This document shows positions 34,947 to 44,987 of a stretch of 64,000 nt of DNA, piece after piece (position 1 is the stretch's first letter; each line of letters opens with the position of its first letter). The notes under the pieces were generated by a model. It did not search any database and was not told the origin of the DNA. It worked only from the letters and a program-made list of their open reading frames with translations. The position numbers and the translations under genes are program-made. This DNA comes from Clostridia bacterium. Lineage in GTDB: Bacteria > Bacillota > Clostridia > Oscillospirales > RGIG577. The stretch spans positions 1 through 64,000 of the forward strand of contig JAFWDJ010000019.1 of assembly GCA_017513095.1 (NCBI GenBank). The letters are read 5' to 3'.

Positions 34947-35492
34947 TTACTTCTTCTTAGCGCCGGTCTTGCCTTCCTTGCGCTTTATCACTTCGTCTGC
35001 ATACTTGATGCCCTTGCCCTTGTACGGTTCGGGCGGTCTCTTCTCTCTTATCTCGGCTGCGAACTGGCCTACGGCCTGCTTGTCGTAACCGGAAACAACT
35101 ATTCTGTTCGGAGTGGGGCACTCAATGGTGATGCCCTCGGGCTCATCCATTATTACCTGGTGCGAATAGCCCAGACCCATAACGAGCTGCTTGCCCTGCT
35201 TTTGCACTCTGTAGCCGACGCCGTTTACCTCAAGCTCCTTCTTGAAGCCTTCCTTCGTGCCTACTACCATGTTGTTTATAAGAGTTCTCGTAAGGCCGTG
35301 GAGAGAACGGTGAAGCTTGTCTTCGCTGGGGCGCTTGACCGTTATCGTATTGCCTTCCATCTCAACTATCATATCCTTGTGAAGCTCCCGCGTTAAGGTG
35401 CCCTTGGGGCCTTTAACGGTAATCTTGTTGCCGTCTAAGGTGACTTTAACATCGGAGGGAACTTCAACAGGCATTCTGCCTATTCTCGACAT
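34947..35492 (-). CDS. rplF: 50S ribosomal protein L6
   Basis: 181 residues, two similar domains. [34 protein letters not shown] and the C-terminal [20 protein letters not shown] are typical. It sits near the factor-binding centre of the 50S subunit. Confidence 0.97.
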   Translation of the reverse strand: MSRIGRMPVEVPSDVKVTLDGNKITVKGPKGTLTRELHKDMIVEMEGNTITVKRPSEDKLHRSLHGLTRTLINNMVVGTKEGFKKELEVNGVGYRVQKQGKQLVMGLGYSHQVIMDEPEGITIECPTPNRIVVSGYDKQAVGQFAAEIREKRPPEPYKGKGIKYADEVIKRKEGKTGAKKK

Positions 35493-35510
35493 ATCGCATT
35501 TCCTCCTTAA

Positions 35511-35909
35511 TTACCAAATAAACGCTAAAACTTCGCCGCCGACGTTCTGCTTTCTTGCTTCCTTGTCGGTCATTATGCCCTTCGACGTGGAGATTATCGC
35601 AACGCCAAGGCCCTTTAATACTCTGGGGAGCTCGTCGCAGCTTGCGTAAACTCTTAAGCCGGGCTTCGATATACGCTTTAAGCCCGTTAAGGAGTTAACC
35701 TTGCCGGGGCCGTACTTTAAGGTGATTCTTATAACGCCCTGCTTGTCGTCGTTGATTATCTGAAAGTTCTTGATATAGCCTTCGTCCAGAAGAATCTGAG
35801 CTATCGCCTTCTTTATGTTGGACGCGGGGATATCAACACTGTCGTGCTTTGCCTTCGATGCGTTTCTTATGCGAGTAAGCATATCCGCAATCGGATCTGT
35901 CAAATACAT
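35511..35909 (-). CDS. rpsH: 30S ribosomal protein S8
   Basis: 132 residues. [18 protein letters not shown] at the start and [20 protein letters not shown] at the end are diagnostic. S8 binds central-domain 16S rRNA and, in some bacteria, the spc mRNA as a repressor. Confidence 0.97.
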   Translation of the reverse strand: MYLTDPIADMLTRIRNASKAKHDSVDIPASNIKKAIAQILLDEGYIKNFQIINDDKQGVIRITLKYGPGKVNSLTGLKRISKPGLRVYASCDELPRVLKGLGVAIISTSKGIMTDKEARKQNVGGEVLAFIW

Positions 35910-35942
35910 TCTTTCACTACCTCCTTCTCATTTCCAAGGTAA

Positions 35943-36128
35943 TTACCAGCTTGCCTTTTTTACGCCGGGAATGTGTCCCTTGTAAGCAAGCTCTCTAAAG
36001 CAGATGCGGCAAATACCGAATTTTCTTAAATAGCCGTGGGGACGGCCGCAGATCTTGCATCTGTTATATGCTCTGGTGGAAAATTTCGGCTTAGCCTGCT
36101 GCTTTAAAACCATCGCTTTTTTAGCCAT
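35943..36128 (-). CDS. rpsN: 30S ribosomal protein S14, zinc (type Z) form
   Basis: 61 residues. CKIC and CRIC pairs bind zinc, marking the short zinc-dependent S14 type. The C-terminus [18 protein letters not shown] is standard. It lies between rplE and rpsH as usual. Confidence 0.97.
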   Translation of the reverse strand: MAKKAMVLKQQAKPKFSTRAYNRCKICGRPHGYLRKFGICRICFRELAYKGHIPGVKKASW

Positions 36129-36143
36129 TATTTACCTCCTAAT

Positions 36144-36686
36144 TTAAGCGCGTACGAACGGTGCGCCAAGAAGCGACAACAGTTCGCGGGCCTCTTCATC
36201 GGTCTTTGCCGTCGTTACGAATATGATATCCATACCGCGGATAGCATCGATCTTATCGTACTCTATCTCAGGGAATATAAGCTGTTCCTTCACGCCGAGA
36301 GCATAATTGCCGCGGCCGTCGAATGCGTTGGGGTTTATGCCTCTGAAGTCGCGTACTCGCGGGAGCGCTACGCTGAAAAGCTTATCAACAAACTCGTACA
36401 TCTTTTCGGAACGAAGCGTTACCTTTGCGCCGATGTTCATGCCCTCTCTTAACTTGAAGGCTGCAACGGACTTTTTAGCCTTGGTGATAACGGCCTTCTG
36501 ACCGGTGATGTTGGCCAGATCAGAAAGAGCGCCTTCCAGTGCCTTCTGGTTGTCCTTTGCTTCGCCTAAGCCGATGTTTATAACTACCTTGTCGAGCTTC
36601 GGAATCTGCATGGGGCTCTTATACTCAAACTTCTTCATAAGCGCCGGAGCTGCTTCGGTTGTGTATTTTTCTTTTAAACGAGACAC
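36144..36686 (-). CDS. rplE: 50S ribosomal protein L5
   Basis: 180 residues when started at GTG 36684-36686, seven bases after AAAGGAGG. The longer frame back to 36734 runs into rplX and has no ribosome site. [18 protein letters not shown] and [20 protein letters not shown] are typical. L5 binds 5S rRNA and contacts P-site tRNA. Confidence 0.95.
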   Translation of the reverse strand: MSRLKEKYTTEAAPALMKKFEYKSPMQIPKLDKVVINIGLGEAKDNQKALEGALSDLANITGQKAVITKAKKSVAAFKLREGMNIGAKVTLRSEKMYEFVDKLFSVALPRVRDFRGINPNAFDGRGNYALGVKEQLIFPEIEYDKIDAIRGMDIIFVTTAKTDEEARELLSLLGAPFVRA

Positions 36687-36706
36687 GTCATATCCTCCTT
36701 TCGCGC

Positions 36707-37027
36707 TTACAGGGTTTCGCCGCAGTGCTTGCAAACGCGAACCTTTTTGCCGTTCTCTAAGAACTTGTGGCCTATGCGGGTCGGCTTATTGCACTTGGGG
36801 CAGATATTCATGACCTTACTTGCGTACAGCGGGATCTCCTTCTTGATGATGCCGCCGCGCTCGCCCTGACGTCTGGGGCGGACATGAGTGGTAGCTACGT
36901 TTATACCGTCAACTACGACTTTTCTTTCGGACGGGATAACGCGAAGAACCTTGCCGGTCTTGCCCTTATCCTTGCCGGAGAGTACCTTAACGGTGTCGCC
37001 GGTCTTAACGTTTACTTTATTGTTCAT
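36707..37027 (-). CDS. rplX: 50S ribosomal protein L24
   Basis: 106 residues. The KOW motif [21 protein letters not shown] starts the protein. The C-terminal half holds two CxxC pairs (CPKC and CKHC), suggesting a zinc ribbon that many L24 proteins lack. An assembly initiator of the 50S subunit. Confidence 0.96.
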   Translation of the reverse strand: MNNKVNVKTGDTVKVLSGKDKGKTGKVLRVIPSERKVVVDGINVATTHVRPRRQGERGGIIKKEIPLYASKVMNICPKCNKPTRIGHKFLENGKKVRVCKHCGETL

Positions 37028-37042
37028 TGCCTGCGCACCTCC

Positions 37043-37411
37043 TTAAAGTACTTCGGGAGCGAGCGAAAGGATCTTTATATATTCCTTATCGCGGAGCTCT
37101 CTTGCCACGGGGCCGAATATACGCGTGCCCCTGGGGTTTTTGTCTTCTTTGATTATAACGGCCGCGTTATCGTCAAATCTGATATACGTGCCGTCCGAAC
37201 GTCTCAAGCCCTTAGCGGAACGAACTATTACACACCTGACAACATCGCCCTTCTTAACCATGCCGCCGGGAGCAGCTTTCTTAACGGAAGCCACTATAAC
37301 GTCGCCTATGTTGGCGTACTTTCTCTTCGAACCACCGAGGACCTTAATGCACATGATTTCCTTTGCGCCGGTGTTATCGGCTACTCTCAAAAACGATTGT
37401 GCCTGAATCAA
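37043..37411 (-). CDS. rplN: 50S ribosomal protein L14
   Basis: 122 residues. [20 protein letters not shown] and [15 protein letters not shown] are diagnostic. Start codon is TTG 37409-37411, eight bases after GGAGG; the ATG close to it is out of frame. Confidence 0.96.
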   Translation of the reverse strand: MIQAQSFLRVADNTGAKEIMCIKVLGGSKRKYANIGDVIVASVKKAAPGGMVKKGDVVRCVIVRSAKGLRRSDGTYIRFDDNAAVIIKEDKNPRGTRIFGPVARELRDKEYIKILSLAPEVL

Positions 37412-37487
37412 GGTGCCATCCTCCTTCTGTGTTGAACTTCGAATACGGATTATATGTGCTAAACATATGTCCGAACTCTTAAAGCTT

Positions 37488-37742
37488 TTATTTTGCTTTT
37501 TCTATGATTTCCACGAGACGCCATCTCTTGTCCTTAGAAAGCGGTCTCGTTTCCATTACTTTGATCTTGTCGCCGACGCGGCATTCATTGTTCTCGTCGT
37601 GCGCCTTGAGCTTGTAGGTGCGCTTTACTATCTTCTTGTAGAGCGGATGCTTAACGCTGTCAACGATAGCTACGACAACGGTCTTATCCATCTTGTCGCT
37701 TACGACCATACCGACTCTTGTTTTTCTATTGCCTCTTTCCAT
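37488..37742 (-). CDS. rpsQ: 30S ribosomal protein S17
   Basis: 84 residues, OB fold. [40 protein letters not shown] and a final [16 protein letters not shown] stretch are typical. A primary binder of 16S rRNA. Confidence 0.97.
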   Translation of the reverse strand: MERGNRKTRVGMVVSDKMDKTVVVAIVDSVKHPLYKKIVKRTYKLKAHDENNECRVGDKIKVMETRPLSKDKRWRLVEIIEKAK

Positions 37743-37756
37743 AGCTGCCCTCCCGA

Positions 37757-37951
37757 TTAAGCGTTAAGCTCTTTTTGACGAAGGATGGTCTTGCACCTTG
37801 CTATATCCTTCTTTACGTGAACTATCTTCATGGGGTTGTCAAGCTGATTAGTTGCATGCTGGAATCTTAAGTTGAAAAGCTCGCTTTTAAGCTCGGTGAT
37901 CTTTTCGTTAAGCTCCACAGCCGTCATCTCTCTGATTTCCTGAGCCTTCAT
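37757..37951 (-). CDS. rpmC: 50S ribosomal protein L29
   Basis: 64 residues, two long helices: [20 protein letters not shown] and [16 protein letters not shown]. It forms part of the nascent chain exit site. Two bases separate it from rplP. Confidence 0.97.
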   Translation of the reverse strand: MKAQEIREMTAVELNEKITELKSELFNLRFQHATNQLDNPMKIVHVKKDIARCKTILRQKELNA

Positions 37952-37953
37952 TC

Positions 37954-38382
37954 TTATTCAACCTCCGTTTCCGCAGTCTCTTTCTTGACAAACTTACACT
38001 TGAGAGGAAGCTTGTGGCTTGCAAGTCTTAACGCCTCGCGTGCGACTTCCTCGCTTACGCCGCCTATCTCAAACATAACTCTGCCCGGCTTTACGACCGC
38101 TACCCAATACTCGGGCGAGCCCTTACCGGAACCCATTCGGGTCTCGGCCGGCTTCTCGGTTACCGGCTTGTCGGGGAATATCTTAATCCATACCTGGCCG
38201 CCTCTCTTTATATAACGCGTCATCGCGATACGGGCTGCCTCTATCTGGTTGGACGTAACCCACGCGGGCTCAAGAGCCTGTATACCGAAATCTCCGTATA
38301 CTACCTTGTTGCCTCTTAAAGCCTTGCCCTTCATGCGGCCTCTGTGTACTCTTCTGTATTTTACTCTCTTAGGCATTAACAT
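37954..38382 (-). CDS. rplP: 50S ribosomal protein L16
   Basis: 142 residues. [19 protein letters not shown] and [20 protein letters not shown] are diagnostic. Its ATG overlaps the rpsC stop by one base (TGATG). L16 lies near the A site and peptidyl transferase centre. Confidence 0.97.
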   Translation of the reverse strand: MLMPKRVKYRRVHRGRMKGKALRGNKVVYGDFGIQALEPAWVTSNQIEAARIAMTRYIKRGGQVWIKIFPDKPVTEKPAETRMGSGKGSPEYWVAVVKPGRVMFEIGGVSEEVAREALRLASHKLPLKCKFVKKETAETEVE

Positions 38383-39164
38383 CAGCGTGCATCTCCCTTC
38401 TGAAAGCTGCCGCGGCGGTCGCCGTCACGGCGGTCCCTGCGGTCGCGGCGGTCGCGGCGCTCGCGGCGTTCCTGAGGCGGAAGCGCGGGCTCGGGACGAA
38501 CGTCTGTGCGCTTGGAATCCGGAAGAACCTCGCCCTTGTATATCCAAACCTTTATGCCCAGCTTACCATATGTGGTGTTTGCCTCGGCAAAGCCGTAATC
38601 GATATCTGCGCGAAGCGTCTGCAGCGGGATCGAGCCCTCGTGATAATGCTCGCTTCTTGCGATTTCTGCGCCGCCGAGTCTGCCGGATGCTGCGGTCTTT
38701 ATGCCCTTGACGCCCATCTTCATGGCGCGCTCAATGGCCTGCTTCATTGCGCGGCGGAAGCCGACTCTGCGCTCGAGCGCGGATGCGATGCTCTCGGCTA
38801 CGAGCTGTGCGTTCGTTTCGGGGCGCTTGATCTCAACGATGTTGATGGAGACCTGCTTGCCGAGCATCTTTTCAAGGTTAGCCTTGAGCTTTTCTATCTC
38901 GGCGCCCGCACGGCCGATAACTATGCCCGGCTTTGCGCAGTGGATGTTTATCTTAACTCTTGCAGAAGCCGCGTCCGCGCCTGCCTGACGCTCAATCGCG
39001 ATTTTTGCAACTCCTGCAGCGTACAGAAGCTCTTTTAAATACTTTCTTATGTTGTAGTCTTCAACGAGCGTGTCTCCGAAGTCTTTCTTATTTGCATACC
39101 ACTTGGAGTCCCAGTCGTTAATAACGCCTACTCTGAAGCCTACGGGGTTAACTTTCTGACCCAT
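38382..39164 (-). CDS. rpsC: 30S ribosomal protein S3 with Arg/Asp-rich tail
   Basis: 260 residues. The KH domain ([20 protein letters not shown] near 60) and the C-terminal domain ending in [18 protein letters not shown] are normal. About 40 residues beyond the usual end consist mostly of Arg, Asp and Glu (RRDRRD repeats), making it longer than the common 210-235. Disordered charged tails occur on S3 of some Firmicutes, but no role is known. S3 lines the mRNA entry site. Confidence 0.96.
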   Translation of the reverse strand: MGQKVNPVGFRVGVINDWDSKWYANKKDFGDTLVEDYNIRKYLKELLYAAGVAKIAIERQAGADAASARVKINIHCAKPGIVIGRAGAEIEKLKANLEKMLGKQVSINIVEIKRPETNAQLVAESIASALERRVGFRRAMKQAIERAMKMGVKGIKTAASGRLGGAEIARSEHYHEGSIPLQTLRADIDYGFAEANTTYGKLGIKVWIYKGEVLPDSKRTDVRPEPALPPQERRERRDRRDRRDRRDGDRRGSFQKGDAR

Positions 39165-39183
39165 GGTCTACCTCCTTTTCTTA

Positions 39184-39519
39184 TTACTCTTTCTCACGCA
39201 GTGTGATGGTGATGTGGGACGTGCGCTTATTTATTCTGAATGCGCGTCCCTGCGCTCTCGGCATAATGCGCTTCAGCGTGGGGCCGGGATTTGCGAAAAT
39301 CTCGGCTACGTAAAGCTTCGAAACATCCATCGAGTGGTTGTTCTCGGCGTTTGCCATAGCGCTCTTTAAAAGCTTAATAAGCGGCTCTCTTGCTATGCGC
39401 TTCGAAAGCGTTAAAATCGTCATGGCCTCCCCCACCGGCTTGTTGCGGATGAGATCGGCTACCGCCTTAACTTTTCTGGGAGACATACGAATATATCTTG
39501 CATGTGCTCTCGCTTCCAT
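39184..39519 (-). CDS. rplV: 50S ribosomal protein L22
   Basis: 111 residues. RYIRMSPRKVKAVADLIRNK and the exit-tunnel hairpin region MPRAQGRAFRINKRTSHITI are diagnostic. L22 lines the peptide tunnel constriction. Confidence 0.97.
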   Translation of the reverse strand: MEARAHARYIRMSPRKVKAVADLIRNKPVGEAMTILTLSKRIAREPLIKLLKSAMANAENNHSMDVSKLYVAEIFANPGPTLKRIMPRAQGRAFRINKRTSHITITLREKE

Positions 39520-39552
39520 GAAAATTTCCTCCTCTCGTAACAGATCCGGTGA

Positions 39553-39834
39553 TTATTTACCGTTATTAGACGTTCTCGAGCCGGCGTGACCGCGGTAAGT
39601 TCTCGTCGGAGCGAACTCGCCGAGCTTGTGGCCTACCATATCCTCGGTAACGTATACGGGAACGTGCTTTCTTCCGTCGTGTACCGCTATCGTATGACCT
39701 ACGAAGTCCGGGAATATAGTAGAAGCTCTCGACCAGGTCTTTAATATCTTCTTGTCGCCGCTCTCGTTCATCTCACGAACGCGCTTTAACAGCACTTCCT
39801 GAACGTAGGGGCCTTTTTTAGTACTTCTGCTCAT
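39553..39834 (-). CDS. rpsS: 30S ribosomal protein S19
   Basis: 93 residues. [38 protein letters not shown] and [16 protein letters not shown] are typical. It binds 16S rRNA with S13 in the head. Confidence 0.97.
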   Translation of the reverse strand: MSRSTKKGPYVQEVLLKRVREMNESGDKKILKTWSRASTIFPDFVGHTIAVHDGRKHVPVYVTEDMVGHKLGEFAPTRTYRGHAGSRTSNNGK

Positions 39835-39847
39835 CTACTTCTCCTCC

Positions 39848-40681
39848 TTACTTCGCATGTCTCGACTTAACGATCATCTTGTTGCTCTTTGCCTTCTTAT
39901 TGCGCGTCTTGTAACCGAGCGCGGGCTTGCCCCACGGGGTTACCGGACTGGGACGGCCTATCGGGGACTTGCCCTCGCCGCCGCCGTGCGGATGGTCGTT
40001 CGGGTTCATAACTACGCCGCGCACCGTGGGGCGTACGCCTCTGTGACGTGTGCGGCCGGCCTTACCTAAGTTAACGTTCTCCTGGTCTATGTTGGAGACC
40101 TGACCGATGGTAGCCATGCACTCTATTCTTATATAGCGAACCTCGCCCGAGGGAAGTCTTACCTGAGCGAGCTTGCCCTCTTTAGCCATGAGCTGCGCCA
40201 TGTTGCCGGCTGCGCGTACAAGCTGCGCGCCCTTGCCGGGGTGAAGCTCTATGTTGTGGATGAACGTACCTACCGGTATGCTTGCGATAGGCAGCGTGTT
40301 GCCGGGCTTTATGTCGGCGTGTTCGGAGCTTATTATCGTGTCGCCCACTTCAAGGCCGTGGGGAGCGATGATGTATCTCTTCTCGCCGTCCTCATACTCG
40401 ACAAGCGCGATGAACGCCGTTCTGTTGGGGTCGTACTCAAGCGTAAGCACCTTTGCGGGCATATCGAGCTTGTTGCGCTTGAAGTCGATTATTCTGTACT
40501 TCTTTCTGTTGCCGCCGCCGCGATGACGAACGGTGATCCTGCCGTAAGAGTTTCTGCCGGCAGTCTTCTTTATGGTATCCAAAAGGCTTTTTTCCGGTTT
40601 AACCTTGGACAGTCCGTCGTAGTTCGTGACAGTCATGCCGCGTCTGCCGGGCGTCGTGGGGTTGTACTTTTTGATTGCCAT
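39848..40681 (-). CDS. rplB: 50S ribosomal protein L2
   Basis: 277 residues. Two conserved domains, with [20 protein letters not shown] and the C-terminal [19 protein letters not shown] containing the His needed for peptidyl transfer function. Primary 23S rRNA binder. Confidence 0.97.
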   Translation of the reverse strand: MAIKKYNPTTPGRRGMTVTNYDGLSKVKPEKSLLDTIKKTAGRNSYGRITVRHRGGGNRKKYRIIDFKRNKLDMPAKVLTLEYDPNRTAFIALVEYEDGEKRYIIAPHGLEVGDTIISSEHADIKPGNTLPIASIPVGTFIHNIELHPGKGAQLVRAAGNMAQLMAKEGKLAQVRLPSGEVRYIRIECMATIGQVSNIDQENVNLGKAGRTRHRGVRPTVRGVVMNPNDHPHGGGEGKSPIGRPSPVTPWGKPALGYKTRNKKAKSNKMIVKSRHAK

Positions 40682-40722
40682 ATCGTATCTCTCCTTCTTT
40701 CAATACTTAAACTTCGGGGCGC

Positions 40723-41016
40723 TTACATCATGCTCTCGAAGAATTCGATGGGCTTCGAGTTCTCGGTAAGCTTTACGATGGCCTTTTTCCTGTCAGGGCG
40801 ATAACCTACGAAGCGGCCCTGTCTCTTCTCTTTGCCCCAAACCTTAATGGTATTGACGTCCTTAACCGTTACGCCGAACACCTTCTCAACGGCCTCTTTG
40901 ATTTCGACCTTGTTGGCGTTAACGTCTACATAGAAAGTATATTTCTTATCAGCTATGCCCATCATGGACTCCTCGGAGATGACAGGCTTAATGATTACAT
41001 CGTATACGTTTTTCAT
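40723..41016 (-). CDS. rplW: 50S ribosomal protein L23
   Basis: 97 residues. [20 protein letters not shown] and [19 protein letters not shown] are typical. It is at the tunnel exit and docks trigger factor and SRP. Its ATG overlaps the rplD stop by one base. Confidence 0.97.
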   Translation of the reverse strand: MKNVYDVIIKPVISEESMMGIADKKYTFYVDVNANKVEIKEAVEKVFGVTVKDVNTIKVWGKEKRQGRFVGYRPDRKKAIVKLTENSKPIEFFESMM

Positions 41017-41639
41017 TATGCGTACACCTCCTCAAGTTTTGCGAGCGCTGCTTTCGTAAGTATGAGCTTATTGTGAAGCAGTATGCTGTAAGTGTTTATA
41101 TTGGAAGCCATGCTCGTGGAAACGCCGGGGATGTTTCTTGCCGAACGTACAAGCTTGTCGTTCGTTCCCTCGGTTACGATCAGGGCCTTATTGTCAACGC
41201 CGAACGCCTTGAGCATCGAAACTACGGTCTTCGTCTTGTACTCGTCAACCGTTATATCGTCTATCACGATAACGTCGCCCGATGCGGCTCTCGACGAAAG
41301 CGCGCTGTAAAGCGCCGTCTTTCTTAACTTCTTGTTTACTCTGAAGCGGTAGCTTCTCGGCTTGGGTGCGAACACCACGCCGCCGTGAGTCCACTGGGGA
41401 GCGCGGGTGGAACCCTGTCTTGCGCGGCCCGTGCCCTTCTGGCGCCACGGCTTCTTGCCGCCGCCGGAAACCTCGCCGCGGGTAAGAGCGCTCTGCGTGC
41501 CCTGACGCTGTGCAGCAAGATAATTCTTAACCATCATGTGCATAGCCGGTACGTTTACCTCGGAGCCGAAAAGAAGTTCGTTTAATTCAACTTCACCTAT
41601 TTGCTCCGCTTTCATGTTATATAAAGCAACCTTAGGCAT
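41016..41639 (-). CDS. rplD: 50S ribosomal protein L4
   Basis: 207 residues. The tunnel loop [20 protein letters not shown] and [20 protein letters not shown] are diagnostic. In several bacteria L4 also represses the S10 operon by binding its leader; the long leader before rpsJ would be the candidate site here. Confidence 0.97.
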   Translation of the reverse strand: MPKVALYNMKAEQIGEVELNELLFGSEVNVPAMHMMVKNYLAAQRQGTQSALTRGEVSGGGKKPWRQKGTGRARQGSTRAPQWTHGGVVFAPKPRSYRFRVNKKLRKTALYSALSSRAASGDVIVIDDITVDEYKTKTVVSMLKAFGVDNKALIVTEGTNDKLVRSARNIPGVSTSMASNINTYSILLHNKLILTKAALAKLEEVYA

Positions 41640-41668
41640 TAAATTTTCCTCCTTCCCTTATTCTCGGC

Positions 41669-42307
41669 TCAGACACCGGCCTTGACGGAATTCTTGACGT
41701 AAACAAGTCCGCCCTTAGGTCCGGGGATAGCGCCCTTGATAACAAGTATGTTGTTCTCGGCGTCTACCTTTACTATGTCAAGGTTCTGAACGGTCACCTG
41801 CTCAGCACCCATATGTCCTGCCATTTTCTTGCCCTTGAAGATTCTGCTCGGGTCGGAGTTTGCGCCCACCGAACCTATCGAACGGTGAACGGGGCCCGTA
41901 CCGTGCGTCGCGCGAAGCTTCGCATTGCCGTATCTCTTTACAACGCCGGCATAGCCTTTACCTTTGGAAATGCCCGTTACGTCTACTTTGTCGCCCTCGG
42001 CGAAAACCTCGGCCGTGATAACGTCGCCCACGTTCATGTCGGCGGTGTTCTCAAGCCTGAATTCCTTTAAATGACGCTTTAAGGGAGCGCCTGCCTTTGC
42101 GAAGTGACCCTTCTGCGGCTTCGTTGCCTTTCTCTCGGGGATATCCTCGAAGCCGAGCTGTACGCTCTCGTAGCCGTCGTTGTCCGTGTCCTTCTTCTGT
42201 ACTACCACGCAGGGACCCGCAGAAACCACGGTAACGGGGATTACCCTGCCGTCCTCGGCGAAGAGCTGTGTCATGCCGATTTTCTTGCCGATAATTGCCT
42301 TTTTCAA
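41669..42307 (-). CDS. rplC: 50S ribosomal protein L3
   Basis: 212 residues from TTG 42305-42307, eight bases after GGAGG; upstream extension of the frame lacks a ribosome site and homology. [20 protein letters not shown] and the [13 protein letters not shown] end are typical. The conserved loop [12 protein letters not shown] reaches the peptidyl transferase centre. Confidence 0.96.
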   Translation of the reverse strand: MKKAIIGKKIGMTQLFAEDGRVIPVTVVSAGPCVVVQKKDTDNDGYESVQLGFEDIPERKATKPQKGHFAKAGAPLKRHLKEFRLENTADMNVGDVITAEVFAEGDKVDVTGISKGKGYAGVVKRYGNAKLRATHGTGPVHRSIGSVGANSDPSRIFKGKKMAGHMGAEQVTVQNLDIVKVDAENNILVIKGAIPGPKGGLVYVKNSVKAGV

Positions 42308-42440
42308 TTTTTTTACCTCCGTATTAGTTATTGGTTGGCTTTTTGCCAACTTGACTTGACCGTCCGCTTTGCGAAACGTCATAATGCCTTTTTATCCGGT
42401 TATCGGTTCTCCGTCGATCCGGAGCGTAATATCCTTTGGA

Positions 42441-42749
42441 TTAAAGCTTTATGTCTATTTCCACGCCTGCGGGAAGGTCGAGGCTCATAAGCGCTTCAAC
42501 GGTCTTAGCCGTCGGCTTTATGATGTCGATAAGTCTTTTGTGAGTTCTAAGCTCGAACTGCTCGCGCGAATCCTTGTATTTGTGTACCGCGCGAAGGATC
42601 GTGATTATCTCCTTCTTAGTGGGGAGCGGCACGGGGCCCGATACGCTTGCACCCGTTCTTTTAGCCGTCTCAACGATCTTTTCGCAAGACTGGTCGATAA
42701 GCAAATGATCATACGCCTTGAGTCTTATTCTGATCTTTTCCTGTGCCAT
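42441..42749 (-). CDS. rpsJ: 30S ribosomal protein S10
   Basis: 102 residues. [20 protein letters not shown] and [20 protein letters not shown] are diagnostic. First gene of the operon, preceded by AAGGAGG and a leader of about 330 nt. Genes for EF-Tu, EF-G, S7 and S12 are not upstream in this window. Confidence 0.97.
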   Translation of the reverse strand: MAQEKIRIRLKAYDHLLIDQSCEKIVETAKRTGASVSGPVPLPTKKEIITILRAVHKYKDSREQFELRTHKRLIDIIKPTAKTVEALMSLDLPAGVEIDIKL

Positions 42750-43078
42750 TTTTTCCTCCTTGAAAATCGTACGTTTGTTTTTGTCGTACGACGGTAAAAC
42801 TCACTGCACACTCATCCGGGTGTTTCTTCTTTTTACATAAACAAACCGGATATTTGCTTCCTGCATCCATTGACAAACCGTATCCATTGCCTTTGGGGCG
42901 CAAATATTCCGGGAAATGTTCGAAAAACGAATCGCCATACCAGCGGGCTCATATGCCTTTTTGGCATAAGTCCATAATATGCACAGTAATTTTTACGTCG
43001 CCCGGTTTAAAATCGGACATACTCCGCGGAAATTTCCTGCGAAACGCAGCTACCTCCCGCATCATCGCTTGTCATGCC
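42750..43078 (-). promoter_or_regulatory. Long 5' leader of the S10 operon
   Basis: Several stems are seen in transcript order: CTGCG-TTT-CGCAG, TATGCC-AAAAA-GGCATA, and TCGTACG with CGTACGA just before the ribosome site. S10 leaders in other bacteria bind L4 for autogenous control. I cannot assign this leader to a described family. A small in-frame ORF here is not supported as coding. Confidence 0.45.
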
Positions 43079-43083
43079 ATATC

Positions 43084-43112
43084 AGTATACAATACAAAAC
43101 AGTGAAATGCAA
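43084..43112 (-). promoter_or_regulatory. Promoter of the S10-spc-alpha operon
   Basis: TTGCAT (43107-43112), 17 bases, TATACT (43084-43089). An A/T-rich region with runs of T (43116-43200) lies upstream and could act as an UP element. Nothing else is seen in 43113-43263. Confidence 0.8.
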
Positions 43113-43263
43113 GTGTTTTTTAAGAAAAACGAGAAAAATTTCGAAAAAATTTTTCGCAAAAATCGCCTGTTTTTAATGTATTTTCACAAAATCGGCTTTT
43201 CATACACTATTGCAACATGCTATAATAGGCTTAATGAGCAATACTACGCCGTTTTCGGCCGCG

Positions 43264-43476
43264 TCAGAGCGCTATGCGGCCCCCGCACGGGGACGCGCCT
43301 TCGTCGATCTGCCATACGTAAGCCGCGGTGTCGGCTTTTTCGGCGGCTTCCTTCTCGGCGTTCTCTCTTGCAAGCTTGGGTATCGTATTGTTTGCAAGCA
43401 GAATAAGCAGGACTATTACTATTGCCCATATCCACCAATACTTCGGATTGGGGCCTCTTCTTTTTCTCGGTCTCAT
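43264..43476 (-). CDS. Small single-span membrane protein, unknown
   Basis: 70 residues that I do not recognise. A basic head (MRPRKRRGPNPKY) is followed by one membrane helix rich in Trp, Ile and Leu (about 14-32) and a hydrophilic tail with an Ala/Glu/Lys helix, two Cys-containing residues at most and a GGRIAL end. GGAAGGTGATACC precedes the ATG, and a good promoter lies at 43498-43526, which support a real gene. The tail should be outside the cell if the positive-inside rule holds, reversed if not. Confidence 0.6.
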   Translation of the reverse strand: MRPRKRRGPNPKYWWIWAIVIVLLILLANNTIPKLARENAEKEAAEKADTAAYVWQIDEGASPCGGRIAL

Positions 43477-43497
43477 GGTATCACCTTCCGAAAAAGA

Positions 43498-43526
43498 AGT
43501 ATATCATATCAAAACGGCGCTGTCCA
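43498..43526 (-). promoter_or_regulatory. Promoter of the small membrane protein gene
   Basis: TGGACA (43521-43526), 17 bases, TATACT (43498-43503); the -10 is preceded by ATGA. Confidence 0.6.
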
Positions 43527-43565
43527 TTGCGTATTTTACTAATTTGGAATGAGAGGTATTTTATA

Positions 43566-44321
43566 ATGAAGAAAGAATTCATAAAAGGCAAGAACGGCTA
43601 CGATATTCCCTGCCTTCACAACATCTCCGGAAACGACAGTCTCGTCGTTATCAGCCTTCACGAGTTTAGAAGCTTAAAATACACGCCCATAACGGCCGCG
43701 CTCATGACAGCGCTCGAAAATGAGGGCATAGCCTCAATATGCTTCGACTTCGCGGGACACGACGAAAGCCCCGTTGACGGCGAGAAGTTTCTGATGGGCA
43801 ACTGCCTTGACGATCTTGCCGCTGTTGAAGAGTACGTGCACGCGCTCTCTCCCGACGCAGAGATCGCGTACTTCGCGTCGAGCTTTGGCGCGTATACGCT
43901 GCTTTTGCATTTCGCAATGAGAAAGCCGCTCGGCCGCCGCGCGTTCTTAAGATGCGCCGCAGTCGATATGGCGGCGGTCATCGAAAGGGTTGCCGCACCC
44001 GAGGCGTTCCGCACGCTTAACGAGCAGGGCTGGGTAGTGCTTGACAAGGGCCCGCTTCGCCCGCTCAAGATGATGAAGCAGCTCTATGATGAGTTCAGGG
44101 AGTACCGTCCCCTGCAGCTTCTCAAAAAGGGACAGGGCGATTTCGTCATGATCCACGGCGCTATGGACAAGAACGTTCCGCTTGAGTGGGTCAGCGAGTT
44201 TTCGGAGACGCTCGACATACCCCTTATTATAATAGAAGATACAGATCACTTCATGTTCAAGCCCAAGACAGCCATACCGAGGGTCGTGGACGAGGCAGTG
44301 AAGTTTTACAAGCGCGATTAA
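43566..44321 (+). CDS. Alpha/beta hydrolase
   Basis: 251 residues from ATG 43566, after GAGAGG; the frame extends upstream but has no ribosome site. The fold is shown by HEFRSLKYT (oxyanion strand), DFAGHDES, the nucleophile elbow ASSFG with Ser106, Asp201 in GAMDKNVP and His228 in DTDHFMF. It resembles serine aminopeptidase/esterase-like hydrolases. The elbow starts with Ala instead of the usual Gly. Substrate unknown. It is followed 20 bases later by the zinc-ribbon gene and may be cotranscribed. Confidence 0.78.
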   Translation: MKKEFIKGKNGYDIPCLHNISGNDSLVVISLHEFRSLKYTPITAALMTALENEGIASICFDFAGHDESPVDGEKFLMGNCLDDLAAVEEYVHALSPDAEIAYFASSFGAYTLLLHFAMRKPLGRRAFLRCAAVDMAAVIERVAAPEAFRTLNEQGWVVLDKGPLRPLKMMKQLYDEFREYRPLQLLKKGQGDFVMIHGAMDKNVPLEWVSEFSETLDIPLIIIEDTDHFMFKPKTAIPRVVDEAVKFYKRD

Positions 44322-44341
44322 CACGGGAAAGAGCTGATACT

Positions 44342-44932
44342 ATGAAAAAACCTCCGGACGATATCCGAAATGACAGGCGCTACACGTCGACGCTGAGCAG
44401 TGAAAAGCATAAAGAAGCCGACGACTATATAACCGCTAAAACAAAAGGACACATGAGGTGGGCGATACCCATAATACTCCTGTGCGTCATATTTTTCATC
44501 GCCGGATTGTCGGTAACGCGGGATTATATAGCTGAAGGCAATCCCGATGTTCCTTTTGCCATCGTTATGGATATACTTATGTTTCTGCCGATATTCTTTA
44601 TAGGCCTCATTATAGTGCGAAAAGCGGCGGCCTTAAGATACGGCTACGCGCTTGCGGATGCGTCTGAGCCTTTCATTGAGTTTTCAAATCTCGACGAAGC
44701 GCTACATACGACGCGCGCGGCCGCGAAGCTAAAAGGGCTCTCACGTCGCGGATATATACGAAACGTCGAATTTGAGGACGAGGCGCAAAGGCTCATTCTC
44801 CCGCTCAACCAAGAGCACACGTTGGAGCACATGATGAATCCGATAAACATAATATGCCCCGGATGCGGAGCGTCGCTTCAGAAGATGCCCGGCGAAAATG
44901 TGCAGTGCGACTACTGCGGCCGGGAGCTTTGA
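44342..44932 (+). CDS. Two-helix membrane protein with C-terminal zinc ribbon, unknown
   Basis: 196 residues. A polar head of 37 residues is followed by two membrane helices (about 38-58 and 74-93). A cytosolic part follows and ends in CPGC and CDYC, a probable zinc ribbon. I recognise no family. It follows the hydrolase gene closely. The ribosome site is weak (GGGAAAGAG). A terminator-like hairpin lies ten bases beyond the stop. Confidence 0.65.
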   Translation: MKKPPDDIRNDRRYTSTLSSEKHKEADDYITAKTKGHMRWAIPIILLCVIFFIAGLSVTRDYIAEGNPDVPFAIVMDILMFLPIFFIGLIIVRKAAALRYGYALADASEPFIEFSNLDEALHTTRAAAKLKGLSRRGYIRNVEFEDEAQRLILPLNQEHTLEHMMNPINIICPGCGASLQKMPGENVQCDYCGREL

Positions 44933-44941
44933 TAAAACGCC

Positions 44942-44973
44942 AAACGGGCCGAAGCTTTTCGCTTCGGCCCGTT
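44942..44973. terminator. Bidirectional hairpin between convergent genes
   Basis: AAACGGGCCGAAGC pairs with GCTTCGGCCCGTTT around a five-base loop (14-bp stem). T runs are short (three) but the stem is very stable. Confidence 0.75.
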
Positions 44974-44987
44974 TCAATATACGCGTC

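Noticed and set aside
42709-42903. 64-codon minus frame in the S10 leader overlapping rpsJ
   Set aside because: No good ribosome site, overlaps rpsJ in another frame and shows no homology; treated as leader RNA.
43197-43226. Plus-strand promoter with TATAAT at 43221
   Set aside because: The -35 is poor (TTTTCA, 18 bases) and the nearest plus gene starts 340 bases further, behind an opposing gene.
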